Positions 46,075 through 58,260 are shown, counted from the first letter of the stretch. The stretch: 64,000 bases of DNA from Wolfiporia cocos (GCA_029448655.1 JACCLO010000009.1:1550001-1614000), one strand, 5' to 3'. The notes: generated by a model not told the origin, from the sequence alone. A program made the numbers and translations.

Positions 46075-47943
46075 TGACACAGATGATCCTGTGGGACTCA
46101 CCAAGCCTAGTGTTGAAGTACTGAGGCGACTTGATGAGGGGATATCCAGTGCAGCAGAGGGGTGGAGGTACCTTCTACAGCGGACGCTGAGAAGAATAGA
46201 ACTTAAGTTAAAGAGCATCTAGCTCCTACTTATATACATGTGTGCGAGATGGTCATGTGCTACTAGCTAGTACATACCATTTCGGGTTATGTGGCTTTGC
46301 CAATGGGCGAAGCGCTATCTTATCTACTTTGTTTGGACTCTATCTACAATGGCCGTAGTGGGCCCTAATGGCCACACCAATTGTAGGAGAGGGATTTGTT
46401 ATGTTTATTGTTAGAACGCGGGCGCAGCCCGGGTATAGGGAAAGGCTGAATGCCGGTACCTTGTGGTATAATGGTGATTGGTGGACCTTGTGTTGCTGAC
46501 CAAGGCGAGATGCCGAGGCAGCTATGCCATTGGACGAACCTGTAAGGTGTGTCGTCATTGGCATGTGTTATGCACCGGACCGAAGATAGTGTTGCCGCGG
46601 TTCCACTTGGCTCGGCTCGACTTGGCTCCTGACGGTTTTGGACTTTGAACAGCTCGGCTTCCTGCGGCTTGGCTTAGACTGCACGTGGCTCAGCTTGGCT
46701 CGAGGCAGCTTTGGCTCAAGCTGTGGCTCGCAGCGTCTAGTAGCTAGCTGAGTGACACATAGGAATGGTGTATTGAATAGCGTATCCATGTGTACAAATA
46801 TAGCTTTTTCGATATCTAAGTACAAATATCTACAGTTTTGGACAAATCTGAGTGCATGTATTGGCCGAAACAGCGAGCATTCTTGAAAATGATAGTGTGT
46901 CCTCTGCAATCTGCATTTGCTGCTCGTTCTCCATCGCATTCAGTTGCAATAATTCTGGAGTTTGTAAGTAATGCGTAGAATATGATATACAATGATCGCA
47001 TATGGTGCTGTATGTGTGCTCTGGTCTTAGTATGTACAGCAACCTCTACCGGAGGTTAGTGGCTCCCATCTTCAAATGAGTATGCTGCGGGATCTTCGAG
47101 CCTAGTCAATATATAAACATCATAAATAATAGTGTAGTGGTACATCAGCTGAATTCCCCTCTCATATTATAATGAGCGTATGGCATCACCATCACAGATC
47201 GCAGGCAATTGCGAGCGCACACCCATTTTGGACCCGAGCGCTTGAGCCATGGCTTAGCCTGAAGCCGAGCCAAGCCAAGCTACTGGTAGCCGAGCCATCG
47301 CCGTCAGCTCTGTGAGTTGCAAATATGGCTTGGCTTGGCTTCGGTAAGTGCAGCTTGGCTTGAGCTGTGGCTCAAGCCCAAGCCACGGCAACACTAACCG
47401 AAGGATTACCGGGGCATGTGTTGGACTAGGCCGTGAGGCCAGGTCCGGGGGTTGGTATTCGCCGTGACGGCAGAAGACTGGGGATTCCGAAGTGCCGGGA
47501 TCCAGAGAGGTCCACTATGAGCTGGACCAATAGCGATATAACCTTGCGGTTATTATTAGCTATGATGCCATGGTTGCGCGAGAATGGTGTGCTCGTGATG
47601 TCATTGTGGTCTAGGACCTTATGACGTAGGTGGTCTAGCTCTTACGGGCAAGACCGGTGACGTAGCGATGACGTTGCTTGGTCTAGGCAGGCATTGTGGA
47701 TATTGGACCGTTGGGTTACTAATGATGATGCGATGACGTGAAGCCTTATGACTAGTGTGTTATGCTTTGTTGGGTGTGCTTAGTAGCGCAGTGGCACCTT
47801 AGGTAAGCGATAAGCCCAATTAAGGACTTGTGTTATGGCAATGGGATTTAACCCGTAGATAACTGGTAGTTAGATGTATAAATCCCGGATAAATTGCTAT
47901 AATCATAGGAAAAATGCTGTAAGCCCCAGATAAATCTGTGACA
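46075..47943 (-). mobile_element. Solo LTR related to the nested element, with a hAT-type insertion
   Basis: Begins TGACACAGATGATCCTGTGGG and ends AAATCTGTGACA, flanked by CCTTG at 46070-46074 and 47944-47948. Its body is clearly homologous to the 1093-bp LTRs but diverged, including the same AAGAATAGAACT and TATATA positions. No internal region is present, so recombination between two LTRs removed it. Without the 810-bp insertion and 8-bp duplication it is 1,051 bp. Older than the nested element. Confidence 0.85.
46587..47396. mobile_element. hAT-type non-autonomous element, 810 bp
   Basis: Ends are TAGTGTTGCCG and its inverted form CGGCAACACTA. Flanks are ACCGAAGA (46579-46586) and ACCGAAGG (47397-47404), an 8-base duplication with one change. 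An 8-bp duplication and a TAG-G-type terminus are typical of hAT. Many copies of a GGCTTGGCTC-like motif in opposite orientations crowd both subterminal regions, as hAT transposase sites do. No transposase frame. Confidence 0.75.
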
Positions 47944-47948
47944 CCTTG

Positions 47949-48688
47949 TATGTCTCACCACTCTGCCATTCATGCAGAGTTGGATCTTCCAGTCTGAAAC
48001 AAGCCCTATGCGCTAAAACATCTGGGGTTGAGCCCAGTAGAGTCACAAGTAGCCAGGGGAGTTGGTTGCACAACAAGTCCCTTCAACCCAATGGTGAGTT
48101 CTGTGGATATTCGAAAAATAAGATGACCATAACAATGCACTGCTTGTCTGAGAGCCTCTCCAACACCTTCATCTAGGGCTTAGGACTTAGGGGTAGCGGC
48201 TTGCATGTAGACTGAAGATGTAGTGAGTTCCTGCATCACAAGTTGTTACAAGATATCTGGTGAGTCCCACAGGACTTCTGTGTCACGTGACCTACATAGT
48301 AACCTAATTATCAGACATGTCTCAGACACACTACTAAGCTGGTTTATGTCAGCAGCCTGGGTACATACTCATGACCCGCTGACTAACATTTGTTGCCACA
48401 ATGCACAAACAAGGACCTACAGTCCCATACACAACTATGATTGGATTGTCCATTACTCTTAAAACCTAAACTTGTTGCCGCTCATCTTATTGACTACCAT
48501 CCACCCTTATAACTTCATTAGTAAGTCTAGTCCCAGACTTGTATCACAGCACGTGCATAGGTAGTCAACTCACATTACTGTACCTATGCCTGAGTCATAG
48601 CACATTACTGTACAGTTACTAACATTACCACTGCTAGTAGTTACTGTGCATGGATCTCAGCTTTAGAGTAGGCCAAGCGGCATAGTTG
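47949..48688. other. Non-coding DNA with an LTR-end scrap
   Basis: No gene. At 48253-48284 there is a roughly 30-base inverted match to the first bases of the TGACACAG LTRs (TGGTGAGTCCCACAGG...TGTGTCA), with no LTR body attached. Confidence 0.45.
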
Positions 48689-48693
48689 TATAG

Positions 48694-49235
48694 TGTTACG
48701 GATCGAATATCCGTTCAACGCAAAATAACTAAGTCGAGTTACTCAGTGTATCGAGTAGTGCACTACTCGTCGGACTCCTCAGAGTCAGAGTGTCGATATA
48801 CAAGCTGCAGGCTTAATTGCTCAAGCCTTTGAGAACGAGTATAAGATCCTTGTAATTCAACAAGGTCAAGCTGAGGAACTCGACCGGTATTTACATCAGG
48901 TTATATACTACGGTCTGTTAATCGGGGTCATAGTGTCTTTGGTACTGCTACTATTAAGTCCGTCGGGCTAACAATATGAGTAATAAAGGAGAAGTGTTGC
49001 GGTTGAGCGCAACAAGGGATGAAACATAGAACTACTGTGGTTAGACACAGAATATCAGCTAGAATGCAATGCGAACACGGAGAGTGGGCATAGGGTTGTT
49101 ATACATGAAACAGGGCCTACGGTTGAATGGAGGCCCCTAGAAATAGAGCGCCAGGTACAGCGGTTGAACGCTAAGTCCTCATACACACTGAGGCATCAAG
49201 GAGAACATTCGAGTGTACCTGGTAAAATCGTAACA
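48694..49235. mobile_element. Solo LTR with TGTTACG...CGTAACA ends, 542 bp
   Basis: Five-base duplications TATAG at 48689-48693 and 49236-49240. Terminal inverted repeats TGTTACG/CGTAACA. These ends are common in fungal Ty1/Copia LTRs, but with no internal sequence the superfamily is inferred. Internal short repeats of a GCGGTTGA(A/G)CGC motif are visible. Confidence 0.75.
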
Positions 49236-49240
49236 TATAG

Positions 49241-50517
49241 CATGTATATATACTAGATAGTGTCTGAAGTAGTGACCTCAGAATCAGTATTCTTGGCCTA
49301 GGGGGTGTGTCCCCTGGTCTCTCTTACTCTTAAGATGTGTGCTGTGTGACAACACTCTTAGTCCTATTCATTACATCCTCATACCTGCTAGTCTGGGGGG
49401 CCTAGGGCTGAAGTCAAGGTACTTTCAAATCCAGTGGCTAGCACACTCACCTCAGCAGGCAGCATTTGCCCCTCTGTTCTCCTCCTATGGAGGATTTGTT
49501 GGCATACAAGCACTGATGCCACCGGATCACAAGCCTTGAGCTAGTGAGATCGGCGGTGATGTGCCCGCCACCGGACATGTTTGGTTACGTGTTTTGATTG
49601 TGGCTATTCGATAAAGAAAACTTCGAACCGAACATCAGCTTCAGTTGCTCGCTATGCTCACTACAACTGAAGCCGGTAAGTTTGTATTCTCACATGTCAT
49701 GCATTGGTACTCAGTTGGTCCACTAGTTGTTATACTAGGTACATAGTTTAGTGGCTCGCTACGCTCACTACAACTGAAGCCATTGTTATACTAGCTTTCC
49801 GGTTTTACCCTCAATAGGATTTGGGTTATTTGGGTTGTTAGGGGGGGGGTTCCTACATAGTGGTATGCACAGAGGGATCCATGTCATAGTGGTCCTTGGC
49901 ACAGTGTGACAGCCCATGACTATATGTGACTAGCACACTACAAAGAGATAGACCTACTCCCCATCACTCCACATCAGAACCACTGACATGCTCTGACAGC
50001 ACATGATGGGCCATGGTGAGAGTGATCCAGTGAGGTCTACAACAGAGTGGTAAACATGCTAATTGAGCCACTGTGGGCCTGTCCCCATTTGCATCAATGG
50101 GCACCTCATGCATTGAATGTTCAGGAAGTGCTCACAATGGAGTCACACTTTGCCCATTCACTGAGTACACTATGAAAATACAGGCTTTTGCCAGTATTTC
50201 TTAATCATAGTGTCTTGACATATGCTCTAGCTTGCTCTTCATGATTTTTTTTGTGATTTGTTGAGGATTTATACATGTTTAATGGTGTCAACAAAACTTG
50301 TAACTAGGTTAGACTTGGCTGATTGGTGTGTAGATGCAACAGCCATGCAATCCTCATCAATACTATGCACCTAATAAATTTTGTGAATCATCTTTTGTAG
50401 CTATCCAGTATGTGTATACAATATGAGCACTGTTGGAACAAAACTATGGTAGGAGACACAGATGTGCCAAGGACCACTAGAACACTATAGCTCGCAGGCT
50501 GGTAGAGTCGGTAAGAT
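49241..50517. other. AT-rich non-coding DNA
   Basis: No gene. At 49650-49790 there are two similar blocks around CAGTTGCTCGCTATGCTCAC and GGCTCGCTACGCTCAC with CAACTGAAGC, able to form a hairpin. Near 49882 and 50463 are copies of the GTGGTCCTTGGCACA segment in opposite orientations. Confidence 0.35.
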
Positions 50518-51474
50518 AGTATAGTATAAATAAAATATAGAATATACCCTCATTGAAACCATACCGGTAGTACAGATCATGCACAAGGTTAATCGTGTAG
50601 AACAGCTGTGTGACGGATGCATTGATGTACTTCTTTGCCTCCGTGAGCATGTCTGTGCGGTCCGTCTCCTTCGGCTCGTAAGTGAAATTGAACGCCATGT
50701 CAGCACCCGCATCTGGCCGGTAGTTGTATTTCCAGTCGTTACACCCGTCCCAGTTCTCGTGTGCGAATATGTTGTTTCCCTACGTCGTCATCGTGTTGCG
50801 GAACACCTCACCGCGTGGCCCGCTCTTCACCTTCGCACACAGCAACTGCGGATCGTTCGCATACGGCAGCGAGTGCTAGCCAATAGGGCTCGCAAGTGCG
50901 TCGAAATTCTCCTTGTGCTCGAAGTGGTTCCCAACGGATGGGTCGTTCACACCCCAGCTGAAGACATTGTAAACACCCGTGTTGTACTTGGGAACGGGGC
51001 GAGTAGGTGCAACAGGCATCAGTGAGCCGGATGCCCAGTTGACAATGGAGATGATGCGGTGTGGTAGCACCGCGGAGACCGCAGCCTCGTACCAGTTATC
51101 CTGCATCTCAACCTCAAACTGGTGCCATAAATCAGTGACAACAGAACATACACAACGAACGAACGATCACTTACCTTCCAGACAAGCTCAAGTGAGGTCG
51201 AGTCTCCGTTCAGGATCTGGACAAAGGCGGCCTTGGCCTTGACAGGGTTGATCGCGTCCAGGACGTTGTCAACGACAGCCAAAATCGAGCCATGGCTGCC
51301 AATGAAGTGAGTCTCCCAGGAGATTTTCATCTTCTCGAGATGTGCCTCTGGGTTCTCCATCATGCTCTGCGCGAGTTCGGAGTTTGGCGTAGCGGCAATC
51401 ATGAACTGGAGCAGCGCGCACGAAGGGTCATCCATGGTATCCTGCTGAGAGGCAAACGATGGGTTGTGCACCAT
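50518..51474 (-). pseudogene. Fungalysin (M36 metalloprotease) fragment
   Basis: The minus strand encodes recognisable M36 pieces in order. A propeptide/N-terminal region ends in LELVWK at a GTAAGT donor (about 51175). An exon with MQDNWYEAAVSAV and IVNWASGS follows. Then come VFSWGVNDPS and, after damage, ASVTQLFYTINLVHDLYYRY. Fungalysins are secreted zinc proteases. The fragment stops before the catalytic HExxH, and its 5' part lacks a signal peptide. A TAG replaces an expected Trp codon near 50877 and another stop follows. It is truncated at both ends. The left break lies next to a short repeat also found near 22386. Confidence 0.75.
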
Positions 51475-52022
51475 GAAGAATGGCGTGGAGATGTGCGTGC
51501 AATTCCATTCGAAGAGGGGTTATAGAGCACAATAGTTCGAGTGACGCACACATCATCGAGGCCAAAAAGAGTGCACAAAATAAAAACTCGTGATCTGTAC
51601 ATGTGACCAATGACTTGAAGGCAGGGAATCTCACACCAATCAGTATTTTTCATGGACGATCATCCTGCATCTTAAACAGGGCGCTCGATGGGCAAAAACC
51701 CACTACTTACGTAGCAGGAATTACGACCATTATTAAATCAACTACTGACTATATATTTGTACAAGATCTTTCTTTCACCAACCACTTTAGCTGAGTGGTT
51801 TCAGTTGCTGTTTTGTTAAGATCTCATGGTTGTTGGTTCAATTCCCAGTATGTGACGCTTTATTTTGGTACTAACAGGCGCCTAATTCTGATGACTTAGA
51901 GTGCCCCAGATGCATCTGCGGTGTCTCTAAAGATGCATCTGTGGCACTGAAACTCTTGGCATCTTCTGGTTGGCATGGCACCCAACCGCTGACAGAGCAG
52001 GATCTCTGCAAAGCTCCATCCA
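51475..52022. other. Non-coding DNA with a possible tRNA-derived SINE head
   Basis: At 51788-51845 an A-box-like TAGCTGAGTGG and a B-box GGTTCAATTCC lie at tRNA-like spacing, followed by TTTT near 51863. The cloverleaf is degenerate, so this is a tRNA relic or SINE, not a functional tRNA. Nothing else was recognised. Confidence 0.35.
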
Positions 52023-52027
52023 TTCTG

Positions 52028-53106
52028 TGACACACACTACAACCTAAGACACACACCCGGGGGGAAGGGGGCTCGCACAAAGGTGCCTTCCTGGTCTGGG
52101 GCATCTCAGGCTGAAGAGGCCAAGACAAGTCTGAGGTTTGCTCAAGACTGTCGGCCAATTATATAGACTCTACTTATTTGTACATCTTATGGTAGGTGTG
52201 GGCTGTAAGGCCATCGGTGCTGGTATATGATTGGTCAAAGCTATGTGGCTGGTAATGGCATTGGAGTGCAGGCTATGCGAGATGGCCATGGTGATGTAGT
52301 GGGTTCGTCCCGGATCAGATGGGTCACCAATCTGTCAGGTGTGATCAGTGGTTCTCATCGATCGGGGGTTGTGCCAGTAATGGTGGTGCATAAAGTCCAT
52401 CGATCGGGGTTCCTAGCGTGATCGGGGCCGATGCCGGTAATGGTGGGGTTAGCAGTCCATGATCAGTGACGTAGCTAGTGATCATAATGGCCTTGGGTGA
52501 TCGAGCGTGATTGGCTGCGATCAGTGACATCGTGGCCTGTGACTGGTAGGGTTCTCAGTCGTACAGGGCCTGCCCATGGTTGGTGTTCCTCATAGACTAG
52601 GGTGCTGTGGAGTTTAAGGCCTTCTGTAGGCCGTGGTCCATATTGTACATAGTCTGTGCCAGTAATGGCATGAGTCCGTGGGTGTAATGACCATGTAGCC
52701 TATAATGGCTGTAGTTCATGGAGACAGGAGGTGTTGGATCTGGTTGGTTGGGGTGGTGGTCCTAGCCATGAGTCTCTGTATGTGCTGTAGTGTCTGGGCA
52801 GTGTGGTATATGAGTTATGGTCCAGGTAGTGGGGCTTGGTTGGGTTAGGTGCTACTGGGCTCATCGTACTTCATTGGGGTCACGTGACTGCATGGCTTTC
52901 GTGGATTCAGACTGGTCTGGGCAGCATGGGTTGTTAGCTGCTGGGACTAGGGTTCTTAGGTGTAGCTGGTGATGCTGGTGGCTAGTGCCCGGGATGGTTC
53001 GTGCGTGGGGCTTGTATCTAGCTGAGGTGTCATGTTCCAGCATCGGGGGTGCTCTCGATGATCGGAAAAGGTACTGTGCTTAAAGGCTTGAAATTGGCAT
53101 GTGACA
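52028..53106 (-). mobile_element. Solo LTR, 1,079 bp
   Basis: Begins TGACACAC and ends CATGTGACA, with TTCTG at both 52023-52027 and 53107-53111. A TATATAG box is near 52158 in the position seen in the related LTRs. The body is filled with diverged repeats of a GATCGGGG...GTAATGG type. No internal region. Termini place it with the other TGACAC LTRs, but the body is distinct. Confidence 0.7.
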
Positions 53107-53281
53107 TTCTGCTGGGGGTGGGGTATACAAAAGAGCACCACCAATCATCGATGTATGTAGAGTTTCAGTCAACTATCTTAATCTGCCAACTGCCCTTCGC
53201 TTAAGAAATCGCAGTTGCGAGCTAGGTTTGCACGCAGATTAATCTGCTAGCTGCGGCAGATTAATCTACTGTGACAATAAA

Positions 53282-53366
53282 ATGGTACATCCAGGATTTG
53301 AACCAAGGACCTTAGCACAGATGAGAATAAGAGCATCGCAGCATAATTAGCCAACTGAGCCATAGT
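53282..53366 (-). ncRNA. tRNA-like Pol III unit in left arm, copy 1
   Basis: Minus-strand A-box-like TGGCTCAGTTGG and B-box-like GGTTCAAATCC, then TTTT toward the outer end. The acceptor stem does not pair, so it is not a working tRNA. Confidence 0.45.
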
Positions 53367-53664
53367 GACAACAGTTACCATTGCCCAATCAAAATATATA
53401 TAACATAATTTTACACACAATTTCCGCAAATCATCAAGGCAACTAACTGCTACAACAAGCATAAAAAATCAATGATAGTGGTAGCTTGTTTTACCATGCC
53501 TGACCTGGAGCAATTCACAATGGGAAACTTGAATACACTGGAATCACAGGTCTTTAGAGGCAGATTCATTTGTATTTGTGTTATGGAAGATGTTAAACTG
53601 CGAAAATGAAGTTTACAAAATACTCTATATATTTCTTAAAAGTGCAAAGATACTAGTTGCACTG

Positions 53665-53749
53665 TAGCTCAGTTGGCTAATGTATGCTGTGATGCTCTTA
53701 TTCTCATCAGTGCTAAGGTCCTTGGTTCAAATCCTAGATGTACCATTTT
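53665..53749 (+). ncRNA. tRNA-like Pol III unit in right arm, copy 1
   Basis: A box TAGCTCAGTTGG (53665-53676), B box GGTTCAAATCC (53724-53734) and TTTT at 53746-53749. The T-loop is tRNA-like, but the acceptor halves are not complementary. Confidence 0.45.
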
Positions 53750-54059
53750 ATTGTCACAGTAGATTAATCTGCCGCAGCTAGCAGATTAATCTGCGTGCAA
53801 ACCTAGCTCGCAACTGCGATTTCTTAAGCGAAGGGCTGTTGGCAGATTAAGATAATTGACTGAAGTCCCTCGATGTATGCCACTCCGGCGCGCACACGAG
53901 CACGGTGCCACAATCACAATCGCGGCCAGCTGAGGCGGGGGAAGGATACCTAGATCTCGCACAGTGTGTGCGGCGCCGTGCGATTGGCGAGATGCATGCG
54001 TGGGTCTGCGATTGGACGCCTCTGGGCGACGCATACAGGCCGGAGCGCCGATATAATAT

Positions 54060-54350
54060 ACATTGGCTACTTCAGGATACAGGAGAAGATGGGTAAAGTA
54101 ACGTACCGACTGACATTACTGACACAGTGGAGAATATACCCAGTCCTCCATGTGTTCCCACTTGAGCCGTCCAATAAAACGAGGGTGCCTCGGACCTAAT
54201 CAAGGGACAAGAGAAATACAAAGTCAAAACATTATTGATCAACCACCAGTACCGAGCAAAGAAGCAGTACATTATCAAGTGGAAGGGGTATCTGTCGGCC
54301 GACAACTCTTTGGGAGATGGAGGACAATACTGTGTGCTATCCTGCGGCAT
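54060..54350 (+). pseudogene. Gypsy pol C-terminal relic with chromodomain
   Basis: Reading plus-strand frames gives GKVTYRLTLLTQWRIYPVLHV, the usual integrase-end/GPY region, then after a stop and shift YKVKTLLINHQYRAKKQYI and IKWKGYL, a chromodomain core. Several stops. Only this piece remains, in the opposite orientation to the big chromovirus and from a different lineage. Confidence 0.65.
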
Positions 54351-54527
54351 CTGTAAAACTGTATCAGCAATGTTTGGCATTTGTTCAAGTAATGTGAGTG
54401 CTAAGCATCACTATTATGATAAAGCAGAACGATTCGATCTAATGGCGCGTATTTTGGGCTCATTGATAGATCACAGATAGGTGGCTCATGCATATTTAGT
54501 GATGCATACCGAATCGTACACGCTGTA

Positions 54528-56051
54528 TCAATTCAATCTACCTCCCACGTCGTCAGATTCTGCCCGTAAGCAAGTATCTTGAACGGTCGTAGAGGTCCAT
54601 TGAGAGCTGCTTTTATTCTTCCTCATGTCCACCATCTCCACTGTCGTTGTTGTGTCGCTGTCCCCAGTCCAGTCTGGTGTGTCGAACGCGACACTGGGCG
54701 AGAATCGCACTTGCGTGCTCGTCCATACCGACGCATCGCCATCCTGCCGCTGCACAGCAAAACGGCGCAGGTTCAGCAGCACGTGAGAGCTCTGGATGTG
54801 CAACTAGCTTCGTGTTAAGCGTTGCGAGGAACCTGAAGGGAACGTACTGCAATAGACATCGTGGTGATTTCCCAACTATAGCAAGAGTGTTGAGTAGAAG
54901 CACATCTAGGGTCAGGTTGAAGGTGTGCACATACAAATAGCATGTACCAGCCAATGGATTGTGAAAGACATGATACACAATCGTGTTGAGGAGCATTACA
55001 GCTATCGTGTATCATGTATTAAACAGAGTCAAGAAACCATGATGTATTGCAGAATTCGACCTACCGAAAATGACTGCGTATGCCCATGTTCCATCTCGGA
55101 CAAGGACATACATGATGGATCGCTTTCCTAGTTCTATAGTCATGCTAGTGACAAATCGGATGAGTGTCAAGCCAAATAAGATAGTCTCAAATGCGAGCGA
55201 TATAATCCTGTCCGTAAAGCATGTCGAGATCTGCAATCAGAAGAGACATAGATGTACATACCAGTATGACGTAAACAGCGTAGGCGTGTAGATGATCGTG
55301 CATTGGTCGGTAAACACCATACGCGGGATACAAATAGCGAGAACGACGATCATTGTGGTGATTTCAGCAGCAAAGAGCGCCAAGACGATGGCGACAATCG
55401 CTTTGTTGCTGTTAAACATAGCGTATACTAGGGGACGATGTTGATAGGCCAGTCGAGCATAACTGACAACAAATCGAGCTTACTACGCGCTATCAGAACG
55501 GCCTCGACAGCTACTGTGAGCGCTTCATTAACGGTGAGCTCATAGATGATCCAGTTTCTGCACTGGGACGCTGTCCAATTGTGCTGGTTGTAGACCTCGC
55601 CAAGCATGGCTACTATTGACCTATTATAGCTAATGAGGCACGTCATAAAGTCGAGAGAGCCATGTTTACCATTGTGCTAGCCACGGGAAGTGCCTGATGA
55701 AGACGTATGTCCATTTTATCCACGACCGCTGTCCCCTACATGTAATTGGTCAACTGAAGAAATCATGTTGACGAAGCAGTAGCTCGTATTTACTTCCAGA
55801 TGTATTCTACCTGTAGTGCAGAATCTATCAGTACGTTCTCAAGTGAGCGGGACAGAGCGCACCTCATCGGCCAGATTCAAGAGAATATCGTACATAACCA
55901 CCGTCAATGCCCCATTTGCAAGATTATACACCCCTGCAGCCGTCGCAGCCGTCCGTTTAATTGGAGAACTGGTAGGTTGAATATTTAAGCGATCCGCGCA
56001 CTCACAGACATTATATGAGAACTCCACTATCTGTGTACCCGTTCTGGTCAT
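54528..56051 (-). CDS. DUF6533 seven-helix membrane protein
   Basis: Exons join with in-phase introns from the ATG at 56051. The N-terminal helix has ALTVVMYDILLNLADEVEYIWK, whose YD...EVxxIW signature defines DUF6533. Then comes a WIKWTYVFIRHFPW segment, a Cys-containing loop (CRNWIIYELTV), AVLIARIYAMF, a helix with IVLALFAAEITT, and an extracellular Cys loop. Next are LAFETILFGLTLIRF, RDGTWAYAVIF and LLNTIVYHVFHNPLAG, ending HVLLNLRR with a Ser/Thr/Asp-rich cytoplasmic tail. This order and length match the agaricomycete family, a large set of membrane proteins of unknown role. No stops in the assembled exons, so it is probably intact. The donor after GTCYLY near 54930 is the least certain junction. 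It sits between transposon fragments. Confidence 0.78.
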
Positions 56052-57119
56052 GGCTACAGTGCAGCGATGTCCGGTAATATACACCCACAAAGTCGCTCGG
56101 ATGAAGTCGACTAGATCCAGCAAGCTGCAAGGTTTGGAAGGGGATCGACCTAAAGCTCTGATTCGAATATGAGTTCAACGACACATAGCGCTCTCTGACG
56201 GTCTTGGCAGGCCGAAGGGTTACGGCGCTCAAGACCGTCAAATTGCAAAGGAATGATACCAGTTCTCTGGCGCGAGCTAGTCTCGTACCCAGACGTGTAT
56301 ATGACTCGCACCCTACCACCGATGTCGAAAACACGTCTGGGGCAGTTGAACCGTCCCCTTTGACACCCAATCATCACGGTCACATCAGCTTCGCGAAGCT
56401 GCCAAATGCAAATCGATCCTTGAGTGTTACTCTCATATTTTCGCTACCGTAACGTACCCTTCCCCATACACATACATTAATATCGTTGCTGTGCATCATC
56501 TCGACAGCGGAGGAGGAAGATTCAACAGTACCAATATCTACCGCGTCAATTATACTCTTGCCTGCACATCCTCGCTTATGTCCTCATCATAGAATGTGAT
56601 GTCCTCGGCACCTATTTATCTGACTCCAGCTAAGCATCCTCATCACCGGACAATAGCTGCTGTGTTTGATGCTGCATACGCCGTCCGGGATGGGCGGCAC
56701 ACATATGTGCTGGATCTGAGAACTGTAGTAATGCGGGTACTAGAGTAACATATATTCTAGTTGATTCGTACGAAAGGAAGCAAGAGACGCAACGCCTTCA
56801 TGCCCATGCAGAGGCCTCAGCGAGGCAAAGGAGTAGTCTCGATCGGACGTTCTGGCAGGGCACGTGCATACCACTCGGGAGCACCCGAGCGTAACGTCTT
56901 CGATTTCGATAGGGCGGATGTAGGGTGACACCTCGCGAGGCGGGCGTCTACGCGTATATTGACGCGTCGTAAGCCTTGCTTCCCATATTGTGATACATAT
57001 ACTATACGCTCGCCGTGTTCTTGATACATACACGCTAATAAAATGCCTCAGAAATTAATCACTGAGACTATCCATATTATGCGAGCGAGAATACGACAGC
57101 ATAGAGGTAATTGTGAGGA
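56052..57119. other. Non-coding DNA containing one arm of an inverted duplication
   Basis: 56290-56400 is the inverted counterpart of 57995-58114 plus 58919-58960. 56840-56980 is a diverged inverted counterpart of about 57775-57945. No gene recognised. CAGCTTCGCGAAGCTG-like palindromes occur in both arms (near 56387 and 58018). Confidence 0.5.
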
Positions 57120-57440
57120 TGCACTATTTCTAAATTAGCATGTGCAGAACAAATTCTTTGGATACAATACCGCATCAGGATTCCTGTATGTATTCCGTTT
57201 CTCCTGCATTGGGGTTTACGCTGCCCCGCGCAGAAGTGACCACAGTTTCGGTGCAGTCGTTTTGACCTCATCGCGCAGCTTGCCCCATGAGAAGTCCATC
57301 AGAGACGTGTGAGACAGGCCCTCCTGTGGAGAGCGCAATAGAGGAACAAGTGCAGCCATCTCTTCTTTTATTGCGTGGTCGAGGACATCCACAGCGAGCC
57401 GCTCAATAACTTCGTGAGCAGCTTGAGTGCGCGTACCCGT
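57120..57440 (-). pseudogene. Fragment resembling the DUF6589 family
   Basis: Minus-strand frame with FSWGKLRDEVKTTAPKLWSLL, an in-frame TAA, then EKRNTYRNPDAV. A W-x-L...AP-LW block followed by RNTYKxPDAV is typical of an abundant agaricomycete family (DUF6589) that behaves like a repeat and may be transposon-encoded. It is broken by the stop and truncated on both sides. Assigned from memory of the motif, so moderate confidence only. Confidence 0.4.
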
Positions 57441-58114
57441 TTGATGCGCTCACGGCGGCCGGTACCATCGCCTCAGGATCTGAGGGAGCTCGGAGCTTAG
57501 CATGAGCGCTGTCCGTGCGTATCAAGCTTTGCTGTTAGCTTTCAGCTCCGGAATATCAGAATTCCAGCTAATAGCCCATGAAAACAGGGGCAAGTCTAAA
57601 CCTTCGTAGTCCATGTATGCTAGTATCCATAAGACTCTTGGAACTATGTCGCCTGATGCATTGAGAGCATTGCATAGCTGTCGTGTACGATCTTGATGCG
57701 GCGTCTTCGAACTGGTATTAACGTGCTCCTCCAGCCCATCTTCGTCATCTTCGTAGTCAAAAGGATTCTTATGTCCTTGGCGTACCGTCGACTTTGCGCG
57801 ACGCGTATACGTGTAGACGCCCGCCCTGCGATCACGAGACGGGGGTCACCTATATCCGCCCTATCGTCTTGGTAGTGCACTTTCTTTAGTTTTTCGATCT
57901 CCGCTCGGGTGCTCCTGAGCGACACGTGCACTACCCGGACGTCTGATTGAGACTAGCAAAGGAGCATTGAGCTGTCTGGGGAATCGGACAGCTAAACTAT
58001 ATACAGATCTGGTATTTGGCAGCTTCGCGAAGCTGATGTGACCGTGATGATTGGGCGTCAAAGGGGACGGGGGGTGTCTCGGTTCAACTGCCCCAGACGT
58101 GTTTTCGACTGCGG
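57441..58114. other. Non-coding DNA, second arm of the inverted duplication
   Basis: Counterpart of 56290-56980 in reverse order. No gene. Confidence 0.45.
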
Positions 58115-58260
58115 TGTGTTGGAATAATCCAGCAGTAGAGTTTCAGTCAATTATCTTAATCTGCCAACTGCCCTTCGCTTAAGAAATCGCAGTTGCGAGC
58201 TAGGTTTGCACGCAGATTAATCTGCTAACTGCGGCAGATTAATCTACTGTGACAATAAAA

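Larger units (their letters stand above)
53158..53871. mobile_element. hAT-like inverted-repeat element with tRNA-like arms, copy 1 (714 bp)
   Basis: Flanked by GATGTATG at 53150-53157 and 53872-53879. Arms of about 210 bases are inverted repeats of each other. Each contains an outward-facing tRNA-derived unit with A box, B box and TTTT. The interior is AT-rich and non-coding. The 8-base duplication suggests hAT. Compared with copy 2 the outermost bases are in the same orientation, but the interior is reversed. Confidence 0.75.

Noticed and set aside
48253..48284. A further LTR insertion
   Set aside because: Only about 30 bases match the LTR tip in inverted orientation and no LTR body or target duplication is present.
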